Positions 25,801 through 34,600 of a stretch of DNA of 64,000 nt are shown here, piece by piece. Source of the stretch: Apostichopus japonicus (Eukaryota > Echinodermata > Holothuroidea > Aspidochirotida > Stichopodidae); contig NC_092565.1 in NCBI RefSeq assembly GCF_037975245.1, forward strand, positions 12,332,499 to 12,396,498, given 5' to 3'. Both the position numbers and the translations under genes were made by a program. How positions within the stretch are numbered: the stretch's first letter is position 1; every line of letters starts with the position of its first letter. The notes beneath the pieces are model-generated. The model ran no database searches and was not told the DNA's origin. It worked only from the letters and a program-made list of their open reading frames with translations.

Positions 25801-28800
25801 CACATATGTAACATGTTAATTATTCATACCCTTAATGAATGTATTTCAAATAAACATTTGAAGAAGCCTGTTATTTAATGCAAAGAAATCGGCTTAATTC
25901 TTCAACTTGCATTTCAGGTGCCGTGGAAAATTTATTTTTTGCTTGGAAATTGCAAACCTACAGTACTTGAAAATATGCCAATGGAAACAAATGAAACAGG
26001 ATTGTGTGATTATCTGAGCAATTGATAACATGATTATGTGTACCAATACTCTAGGGATTTCTTTCATAAAATTTACTGCAAATTGGCAGCATTATAGAAT
26101 AAATAAAACACAAAATGTCTGTAATAATTGCTACAATTATTCATTGATAAGAACAAAGAAATGATCAGTACTTACCCTATACTGTGGTATAGTTGTTCCT
26201 GGACTAAAAGCTAGGAGGCCCATAATCCTTCTTACAATAGCTAACTGGTCTCCCTCTACAGTGGTAAAATATCTACGGGCATGGGCTATTGCCTCTTCTC
26301 TTCTATTGAGTTTAACGAATTCAATAAATTCTTGGACCCTAAGATTAAACTCTAGTGTACTCTGAAATAAACATAAGAAAGGACACAATGTCTGGGTAAA
26401 GAATTCTAATAATAAAAACAATGCTACCATTTCAGAACTTTTCTGGTTTGTACAAAGGTAGCTACATTAATGGAATTATTTAAAGTTAGCAATTAATTTG
26501 TACAGTCACCTATTAGTTTCTACACTAGTATATATGCTGTTCATTACAGAAATTTGATGGCAACTATTAAGTAAAAAACATCTGAAAACAATCAATGTCA
26601 ATATAGTACGGGAAATGATTTGTCCAGTACCGCATTGCAAAACTGCTATACAAAAAATGGTCAATTTGCTATACAATTGCAAAGATGTATAGCAGACTTT
26701 CTTGTACACAGGAAACAGCAGTTTACAGGAGACATAGTCTTCAAAACTGCAACACACACAAATTGAAGACTAAATTATTCCCTGGAGTATACCCTATATA
26801 TGACCTAACACAAAGAACACAAAGATGTGTAGCAGACTTTCTTGTACACAGGAAACAGCAGTTTACAGGAGACATAGTCTTCAAAACTGCAACACACACA
26901 AATTGAAGACTAAATTATTCCCTGGAGTATACCCTATATATGACCTAACACAAAGAACACAAAGATGTGTAGCAGACTTTCTTGTACACAGGAAACAGCA
27001 GTTTACAGGAGACATAGTCTTCAAAACTGCAACACACACAAATTGAAGACTAAATTATTCCCTGGAGTATATCCTATGACCTAACACAAAGAACACAAAG
27101 ATGTGTAGCAGACTTTCTCGTACACAGGAAACATAGCAGTTTACAAGAGACATAGTCTTTAAAACTGCAACACACAAAAATTGAAGACTAAATTATTCCC
27201 TGGAGTATAAGACCCTTTGACCTAACACAAATATATAGGAAACTAATATTGCAGTTCTGCACATGCTATCATCAAGTGATCAAACACTATCATACCATCT
27301 TGATTGGAGTTTTGTGACTGTATCCAATACTAGCAGAACATAATAAATGCCTGGTAGGCTTTCAACAGTCAAATATCCTTGTTGAAGTTATGATTCCTTA
27401 TTCTAAATGCCTCCATAAGATTCACCCTCGGCAAGCTTTGCTTAAAAGCTGAGTGTTTAAAGGGTGTGAAGACTCACGCAAAAGAAACGTCTAATGCCGG
27501 TAATTTGACCTAGTTTCGAATGAGGTGTAACAGAAGTGTTAAACACCACCATCAATTCCAGAAAATAAACACACAGCTTGCTACCGTCGGTAATTAAACA
27601 CTAGTGTACAGTCAGTACATACAGCTGCGGTCAATACCCACAGCACAGTATGCAAACGATACAGGATATTGGACATCTCAGGTCCAGCTAAAGATAACAA
27701 GGTATCATGTTTCATTACTGTCTGCATTTTGTAGCGACACGAACAAAACGTCACTTGCAAGCAACGGAAAGTTAACTTTTTCAGATGGCCGCACGCGGTT
27801 TGGGGCGAGACTTCAATGCCCTTAATACCCATGCATACAATCTTTTATCATTCATGTTTATTAGTCAATCTGCTTACCTTAATTTTCTTCAACTTTGATT
27901 TATTGCTATTACACCAGCAGAGACATGCAACTGTCTCTCCCCTCTGTAGAGATTCTTCAACTTCTTTAGAAACTAGAAATAGACTAATGTTGGTCAAATC
28001 CTGAAAGAAATGAAAAAGAAAAAAAAAATCAAACTGATTCTGATTCATGAAAAATGAAAACGATGCGGAAATTTGTACTATATACCATCGTCCATGGATT
28101 TTGCAGGAGTGATATTTAAGTTCAGCATTGTGTACTCTTCTGAAAGCCAAAACCTATTAAACAGTCAAACTTTGACAGCAAATCAATGTACCATTTGAGT
28201 TAAGCATCTATGAAGAGACATATCCTACCACACTGATGAAAGGTCATCTTCAGAGACTAACATTATCTCACTTGCAATGAACACTAAAAATGTTTATGAG
28301 TTCCAAAAACAAAATTGCTAAACAATCTTTCTGTTTATGAAAGTACAAACTATGAAGCATGTTGAGTTTCTTGACATTTTGAAATGGTTTGATATGATCT
28401 GACAGATTTAAAGCGTCGTAATGCATTCAGAGGAAAGTTGAAACAAGGTCCTTTCATGAGAGCCATGCTGAAATGGACAAACAGTCTGAAGAAAATCACA
28501 CTAAAGATGTATTGTAATAGTATCTAACTCCAAAGTCCCAATATCATTTTAAAATAGCACACAGACTGACCTCAATATCTGAATGTCTGGCGAGTTTCAG
28601 CGCAGTTTCATAGTATCCAGCCCTCAAGAAGTACTCTACCAGCATTCGGTCCACTCTCTTCTTCTTCCAAACATTCAAGGCACTCCCATTACAGTTCTCC
28701 CTCTCTTTGAGATGGGCTAGTCTCTTCTTACATACTTGAGCACTATCCTCCTCTATGCTAATAGCTTCATTCGCCTGTTAAGGAAAGGGAAGAAAAATAA

Positions 28801-31800
28801 ATCTTGGTGGCATGACGGCACCATAACTTAATCCGGCAAAACTGTAGTAGGGTACCTTATGAACAGTAGAAGAAAGAGGAAGCGGGTATGGGTACATATT
28901 CAATTGCAGAGCTCTACGCATGAACACGAGTACACAGTTTGGCATTAGTTGCTATACTACCACTGACAATGCACAGGAGTACGAAGATGAGAACAAATCA
29001 ATGAGGCCAGGTCTGAATACACCTAATTATGCTAGAATACGGGTACTACAGGACTCACTACGAAGTCTGCAATCAAAACTAGTGACTGGATACACCACTT
29101 GTAATTGTGCAAATAGAGGTCATTTTTCTGCTTGGAGGAATCCTTTATTTGCCTGAAGTGATAATTTCATTATCATCATTATTATTATTATTTCTAAGGC
29201 CTGACTAAATATAAGAGTTCATCAAAGTCCTGCAGGATTTTACATCTTTAGAAATATTGCAAACGGTTTCTGTCTACATTATGTATGTGGTGAGTATCTT
29301 ACCTTTCTCTTTAAGATGGTTAACTTTTCAACCATATTATCTATAAGGCTGACAACGCTACCCACTGTGGCTTCTCGACTCTCCAAGCACCGATCAAGCT
29401 CATTAGTCGCCTTGAATGAAAAGAAAAGAGAGGAGAATAAATTTTGAATAGCAAATTTGTCCTGTATGATCCATTGATCTTCAGCTGTTTGAAGTTCCCT
29501 TGCTTCTTCAGTGGTGGGTAGTGGTGTTGGGGTACACTGAAACAGGACATCTGTGTGTCTCACCCAAGAATACATCCTGCAGCCTTTTCAAACAGTCAAT
29601 ATCTGAAACTTGTTCCTCTAGCAACAGCTCTCTCTCATTAAGTCATACTCTTCTATGGGCTAAAATGTTAAACTTACAAAAGAATAAAATATAGCTGCTG
29701 CTTGAAATGTTTCAATCTCACAATATTGTTTTTTAACTCCAGAATGATTGTTTGAATGTAAATAACTCTATAATTTATCCCATAACTGTGTTATTATATA
29801 TGTTCTAGGAAATGGACCAAAGAAAGGTCTTTACTATCACCATAATTAATCAAATTTTCGTTAAAAGATTGCATTTTGTTACAAACATATTTCTTGGTGT
29901 TGGTTAGTGTTTGTTCAGTTGTCAATTTTTACTGAAGTTTAATAGGTAAGTTAAGCAATATTGCATAAGTCTGGCAATTGTTCATTTATAAAGAATAAAC
30001 AAAGCAAACGAGAAACATTATTTTATCAAAACCATACCTGAACCACATGAACAACCTCTCTATCAATGACTTTCTGACAGTTCCGGAAGTTTTTGTTTAG
30101 ATTTTCATACGGTACCTGAAAGAGAGAGAAGTCAAATCAAGTCACCATGTTTAATGTCATACACCGAAACACAAAATGATTTAGAATGGAGTCTCGGCTC
30201 CATCATGATAAGAAACGGAGTAATACCAACATTGGTTCTTGCACAGCACAATTCCATTAAATTCTAAATTATATTTTAGGCAACTGTCACAAGTTTGTAA
30301 CAGATTTACAGAGTACTACAAGAGTAGAATTCCTGTCGATATGATCACAAGGCTCTATAGGGGTGCAAGTACAAGTACTTAAGTTTGCACTAGAGTTTAT
30401 ACGACGGTAGATTCCTAAATGTCTGTACAAGTACAGTACGAACCCATCATGGCAGGTACTGTAGGAGTACTAACAAACTATGCTGCCAGGATACAGAGTA
30501 CCAGTACAGACTCAGTACAAGTCTGGTTTGTAATTCATTTCATACGTTTACTCTCCTTGCAGCTCATTGCTTATATATGATTATAATACTTCTCGACTAC
30601 TTTCCTTTTGGTTCTTAAAAGTCACCAATATAACCCCATATTTCTTAGAAAGGGAAACACTCATCACTAAATTTTTACTTTCGTACGATCATCGTACAGT
30701 CACCCTTAATATTTGCTATCATTTTAATGAGTGACCTTGTAACAAGTTGGAATCTTCAAGTTCAATGTTTCAGTTCTTCACTTTCAAAGTCATTTGCCTT
30801 CTGGTTAGGATTTTCCATGACAAAACATATATTGAGCTGCTAAGGTGGTAGGTTTCATTATCACATACACAGTATGTGAATACTGTCTGTAAGTACATAT
30901 CCCAAGATGGTTAAGATGGTGTTAATTGGGTGACAGGAAAATTTGGAGAGTATTTATTTGTTTCCAGTACCAAGAAGGCACTAAAGGCAGTCACATGTAT
31001 AAATGAAATGGCTCACAAACATTTTAGGTTACCAAATGAGTGAAAATGAACATTGTTGAGATTTTGAATGTCTTGACATCAGTACAGTTATAGCTGGATT
31101 ACTGTGGATTTTACCTTATTATTTTACATATCTGAGTCATTCTCCAAAAGCTTTTTACCGACAGTTATATCAGCGCTTACTCCATGAAGTTTTGAGAACA
31201 CAGCACACACTCATATATGCTACATACTGTTGGATTGTTCAAGGAACATGTCTTCAGAGACCTGGCATCCAACCCCCCCCCCCACTTCTTCCTTCCCACA
31301 GCCACAACCAGTCTTCTGCTCAATCAAACCTCGAAAATGCAAATGATCACTGCCACACAATCTGGCATTCCATTAGCTGTATTGCTATGTACAATTCAAT
31401 GCTTCTTGAGACTAGCACTCAATAGTGTTGGGGTACATGACTTCTTAATCTGGGGGACACTATTTTTGATAATCTTTATATACAGTGAAGGCACGGAGCA
31501 GCAGTGATGTCGGCATATATACCATTAGTTTCTCAGTTCAAAACCCACCATGATCCAGATTCTCTCTAAATTCCATCTGAGCAATGGACAAGAGAAAATT
31601 CTTCCAAGAAGTTAGGTGTTTCTGATTTTGAAAAGTAAGAATCCTCATCACAGAAGGAGCATGAACACTTGACAGGCTTCTCACAGATACCCTCCATGGA
31701 GAAATTTTGACATAGTAAACAATTCTCTAATTCTAAGACAGACCTGTGGGTTATATTTCATTCCCTGGAGATAACTTGTAAAACTCACTGTTTTCTACAG

Positions 31801-34600
31801 ATCAATTCAGTGGGGAATGCGATCATAGGGAGAAAACGATAGCACGATAACCAGTTATCATGAGTGCTTTGGTATGAAAAATGTCACAAAATGGCCTATA
31901 TGTACAAAACAATGTATGCATCTACACAGAAATGTAACCAGAAACCAACAGTTCAATAGTGTATTTTGATACCCTGAGTATGGGAAAATGCAAGAATGAC
32001 AGCAGACAAATTGTCCCTCACTGACTCTCTGTTGTTATTCCATATAGCTGTGTAAAGTAACCACTGCCACACAGTCAATCTGTGTGCCATAATAAATACT
32101 GCAATTGTTTGTGGTTTTTCAATACTGAAAGTCAGATGATGAATGGGATATAAGGGAGGGTTATCTCCTCCCCATAGATAGATTTTGGAAACATAAAGGC
32201 TGCTTAGATACATAAAAAGTACAATATTTTGCAACTTTGGACACCATATTGAAGAATCTTCAACTGTTTAGGTTGTACCACACATGTATACATGTTATAT
32301 AATATGTACTGTACCCTTCTCTGCCATTTGGCTAAGATCATGTGTAGTATATATCTGTTCTTTTTCGAGGGGAATGGTGATACACACCCGACGATGATCA
32401 CACAGTCACAGTCCCGATGCAAGGGGACTGGGGTTGAGAAGGGATCAGTCGTTCGGTAGTTTGGTTTTCGTGCCCAGGTTCTTTCCTGGGTGACTTTTCT
32501 TAAAACGTATATGTACTGTACACTTAGATTTTGATAATTTTGTGTCTGCCAGAGGAAAAAGGTCCCATTCCCCTCCCCCCCACCAACCTTAAAGTATACA
32601 TGGTAGCGACCCTGGCTACCATACTCTTGTGATGGGAAATAGAAGGACAGGGGCGTATCCAGGGGGGGCGCAACAGGCGCGCGCCCCCCCTATTGGCCGT
32701 CACCCAAAAAAAAAAAAAATTAGCAAAAAAAAAAAAAAAAAAATATGACGACCTTTCTGTGAGATGTCGGTGATCGCTTAACCCCCCCCCCCCCTCCCGT
32801 ATGCTTTATTTTTTGTTTGCCAAAAAAAGGTTCTGGCGAAGTTCGGCGGCATAATAGTTTTAGAAACATAGATGGTAATTGTGTTTGTATTATCACTATA
32901 AACACTAAATGACATGCCAGCCATACTAAATTGTGCATTTTGTGTCCATATTTACTGGAAATGTTGCTTATTATTAAGGTCGAAAAATGGATCACATATG
33001 GCCATGGGCGGCGATCCTGGGTGGAGGGGGGATATATCCCCCCATGAAAATGGGTGGAGGGGATGTAATGCACCATATCCCCCCCCCCACCAAATGCCAG
33101 GGATAAGAATATTTTCATGCCTACATTTATGCATCTTCGTTAATGTACGGCTCTTTTTTAGCTTCATTTCTCGCCTACCATAAACGCAGTGCGATCTTTT
33201 CAAATAAAGCGTCTTTATAAAGCAAAAATAGTTGACTGTAGGCTTCATTGGCCCTATAACAACAAAATGTATTATTGCACCCACGGTATTGATATATGCA
33301 CCCTCATAGTATTCATATAGGCCCTATAGTAGGTCTACACACGTACATGTTCCCTCGAACAGCTGAGAATCTCATGTAACCAGGGTAATGCTTAATACAC
33401 GTTTCACCTGGATGCCTTAGCAATCGGTACCTAGGAATGTAACTATGTGTAATTGTGTATTGCATGTGTATAGGCCTATAATAGCCTGCATGAGGCCATT
33501 TTCTTCATCGAATAATATAACAGGGCTCTTGAACATTCTAACGTTGCGCCTGAAACAAGATTGACAGGGGCAATTTTCCCAAAATAACACCCGAAATTAA
33601 AAAAAAAAGTATTTTGGATCCTGATTATGAGATATTTCGGACATGACATCCCTATTTTAAAGTTGGGTATATGCCGCTTGGAAACCTCGGGAAGTGCCGT
33701 TTCCGGCCATCTAGAGGGTTTGTTAATCCCAAAATTTTCTTGTACGCTTCGCGCCAATCCATGGTGGCGCTACGCTTAGATAGTCAACAAGGTCATATCC
33801 CCCCCCCCCCACTCGGAAGTACGGATCGCCGCCCATGCATATGACACCATTTTGCATTTCAGCCCTTCTTTGAAAGCAAAAATTGTACACCCCTCGCCTC
33901 AGACCCATCCCCCAGGACGGCGATCATTCATGCCTGGCGCCCCCCCTATTGGAAAATCCTGGATACGCCCCTGGAAGGATCACTTTTCTTGAAACAAAAT
34001 GGTGAGTTTTGGAGCATATAATCAAAATTGATCAACACAGCAAAGTAATTTGTAAATTATCCACAACAAAATTCAATCTTGGTATGTATTTGTCCCCATT
34101 CAGAGAATTTCTTGCAAATTATCAATTTCGGAATCAAATTTTGCATAGGCTAGGCCTAGTAATAATATGATGTTGCTTAAGTTAAGGAGATGCTCAACAT
34201 AGCAGAGCTCTGCATGCCTACATGAAACCCCAAACATCAATCCTTGACCCTATATTGCTGGATATGAAACTTATGAAAGATTCTATTAAATTAAAAGTTA
34301 ATGTTTGCCATGGGTGTGCAGATTTTGCTAGCACACATAGGCAAGAGCTATATTAGCTTTTAGTGTACAGGCTCAAAACACTTAATAATATTACAGTATT
34401 ACTGCCCACAGGGCCAAGCCTACTGTAGGCCTATACGTCTAAACATTGATAGAAGAAAGTGATACGAAGATATTATATGGTCACTTAAAACAACGATATT
34501 TCAGTTATGTATGGATGGCCTGTACAAATCTATATTTTGTTCATTTAAATGAACTATTAACCTTCAAAGTGGCGTGTTCGAGGGCACTGATATCGTCCAT
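13855..34600 (-). CDS. MAEA: MAEA, E3 ubiquitin-protein transferase subunit of the CTLH/GID complex (10 coding exons)
   Basis: Coding exons in transcript order: 34600-34562, 30115-30038, 29410-29303, 28774-28571, 28000-27878, 26361-26176, 24944-24811, 22659-22535, 18438-18374, 13956-13855. They join in frame to 387 aa; human MAEA is 396 aa. The start [13 protein letters not shown] has an in-frame TAA upstream (34622-34624). A coiled-coil-like N-terminus is followed by LisH (about residues 112-144), CTLH (about 150-207) and the degenerate RING of the family (about 303-372: CPVC at 303-306, H321-C322, C329, C369). The end EQMEKVFIM matches the invariant family tail. MAEA pairs with RMND5 as the catalytic core of the CTLH ligase in cytoplasm and nucleus, and is also linked to erythroblast-macrophage adhesion in vertebrates. 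All internal junctions are GT/AG; the exon 1 donor (GTTAAT) is weak. Introns are up to about 4.4 kb and repeat-laden. Confidence 0.95.
14505..14660 (+). repeat. Dispersed repeat family copy (GGTATTGC...TTTGAAGACTAAA)
   Basis: Shares the ordered blocks CTGGTATTGC, GCAAAATGCTATA, TATAGCAGC, GACTTCAAAAATGCTACACA and TTTGAAGACTAAA with 15200-15350 and 26613-26790. Shorter matches occur at 46040-46130, 50225-50320 and 59940-60000. Non-coding and diverged; no terminal structure was resolved. Confidence 0.65.
15200..15350 (+). repeat. Dispersed repeat family copy
   Basis: Blocks TCCGGTATTGCATCACAAAATGG, TATATAGCAATTATTG, CCTTCAAAACTACTATGCA and TTTGAAGATTAAATTATT appear in the same order as in the copies at 14505 and 26613. 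Confidence 0.65.
16764..16800. repeat. (CA)n microsatellite
   Basis: CACACAGACAGACACACACACACACATACTCACACACC: a short dinucleotide array with a few interruptions. Confidence 0.9.
17569..17860. repeat. Tandem repeat, about 115 bp unit, about 2.5 copies
   Basis: Blocks CAATGCTA, CTATTTCATTTGATTCAGAAT, GTCCAAATCAAT and ACCTCTGTATAAACAT recur at about 17570, 17688 and 17803. The third copy is partial and diverged. Confidence 0.8.
18596..18762 (+). repeat. Polypurine (GA-rich) tract
   Basis: About 165 bp almost exclusively A and G on the plus strand. It produces Lys/Arg/Glu-rich and Phe/Ser/Leu-rich spurious frames and could form triplex DNA. Confidence 0.9.
19392..19770. mobile_element. hAT-like MITE nested in the 18550-20456 element
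   Basis: Terminal inverted repeats are CAGTGGCGGAGC (left) and GCTCCGCCACTG (right), perfect over 12 bp. Flanking 8 bp direct repeats are CCACCGCG (19384-19391) and CCGCCGCG (19771-19778), 7 of 8 identical. CAG...CTG ends plus an 8 bp duplication are typical of hAT elements. A subterminal palindrome (GTCAGGGGGGCAGATGCCCC and its partner) lies at about 19413-19440. At 379 bp it has no coding capacity. Confidence 0.8.
21518..21600. repeat. 20 bp tandem repeat (CAGCTATGC-CATACCCAC)
   Basis: Four units of the type CCAGCTATGC(T/C)CATACCCA, the last two diverged. Confidence 0.85.
22361..22534 (-). repeat. 20 bp minisatellite abutting the MAEA exon 8 donor
   Basis: About 8.7 units in exact 20 bp register (plus-strand unit TAACACATACTTATTACGAG). 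The last unit runs into the exon boundary: its CATACTTAC is the reverse complement of the real splice donor GTAAGTATG. Every unit therefore repeats most of the intron's first bases. Confidence 0.9.
22660..24810 (-). other. MAEA intron 7
   Basis: About 2.15 kb, AT-rich. I see no exon, RNA gene or recognisable element. Confidence 0.7.
24945..26175 (-). repeat. MAEA intron 6: degenerate tandem repeat, about 385 bp unit, three copies
   Basis: CAATTGACAACATG (about 25248), CAATTGACACAAC (about 25631) and CAATTGATAACATG (about 26020) are spaced 382-389 bp apart. Each is followed by CTGCAAATT(G/A)GCA. The first two are also followed by CATCA(T/G)CATGTA and by a GAGGAAA(T/C)TA...TGTAACA(C/T)(A/G)TTAATTATT block. 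The copies are quite diverged. Confidence 0.7.
26681..27230. repeat. 140 bp tandem repeat, four copies
   Basis: Units start at about 26681, 26821, 26961 and 27097 (periods 140, 140, 136). Copies two and three are almost identical; the fourth has small indels. The unit starts AAAGATGTGTAGCAGACTTT and contains AATTGAAGACTAAATTATTCC. It is derived from the dispersed family also seen at 14505 and 15200, whose 5' part is at 26613-26680. Confidence 0.95.
27461..27821. mobile_element. TTAA-flanked MITE (piggyBac- or Kolobok-like)
   Basis: The element sits between TTAA at 27457-27460 and TTAA at 27822-27825. The left end is AGGGTGTGAAGACTCACGC and the right end is GGGGCGAGACTTCAATGCCC, imperfect inverted repeats sharing GGG..TGAAG.CTC. 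TTAA duplication is typical of piggyBac and Kolobok elements; the termini do not let me choose between them. The 5' 95 bp match the fragment at 8379-8478. Confidence 0.7.
28001..30037 (-). other. MAEA introns 2-4
   Basis: Introns at 28001-28570, 28775-29302 and 29411-30037. They contain AT-rich sequence and a short ATT microsatellite (29170-29195), with no recognised gene or element. Confidence 0.7.
32648..33973. mobile_element. Non-autonomous element with CAGGGGCGTATCCAGG termini
   Basis: The left end is CAGGGGCGTATCCAGG and the right end is CCTGGATACGCCCCTG, perfect 16 bp inverted repeats. Both continue inward with GCGCCCCCCCTATTGG. Perfect 6 bp direct repeats flank it: GAAGGA at 32642-32647 and 33974-33979. 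It is the same terminal family as 18550-20456. Most of the interior is another inserted element (33003-33837). No transposase was seen. Confidence 0.85.
33003..33837. mobile_element. Second element nested inside 32648-33973
   Basis: Terminal inverted repeats CATGGGCGGCGATCC and GGATCGCCGCCCATG are perfect over 15 bp. Flanking 8 bp direct repeats are CATATGGC (32995-33002) and CATATGAC (33838-33845), 7 of 8 identical. An 8 bp duplication suggests a hAT-type mechanism. Inside, about 33680-33785 resembles the GTGCCGTTTCCGG...GGTGGCGCT..GCTTAGATAG block also found at 19605-19720 and 20325-20415. Confidence 0.8.

Larger units (their letters stand above)
26362..27877 (-). other. MAEA intron 5
   Basis: This intron is made largely of a tandemly amplified dispersed repeat (26613-27230) and a TTAA-flanked element (27461-27821). 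Confidence 0.8.
30116..34561 (-). other. MAEA intron 1
   Basis: About 4.4 kb. It contains a GTAC-rich stretch (30300-30520), a C-run (31271-31281), and the nested transposon pair at 32648-33973. A further exon of MAEA is not needed for the reading frame and none is seen. Confidence 0.7.

Noticed and set aside
26685-27046. Two nearly identical 73 aa open frames
   Set aside because: They are the same frame through successive units of the 140 bp tandem repeat, not a duplicated gene.
32720-33284. Overlapping 132 aa and 110 aa minus-strand frames
   Set aside because: Both run across nested mobile elements and poly-G/poly-A runs; low complexity and no domain.
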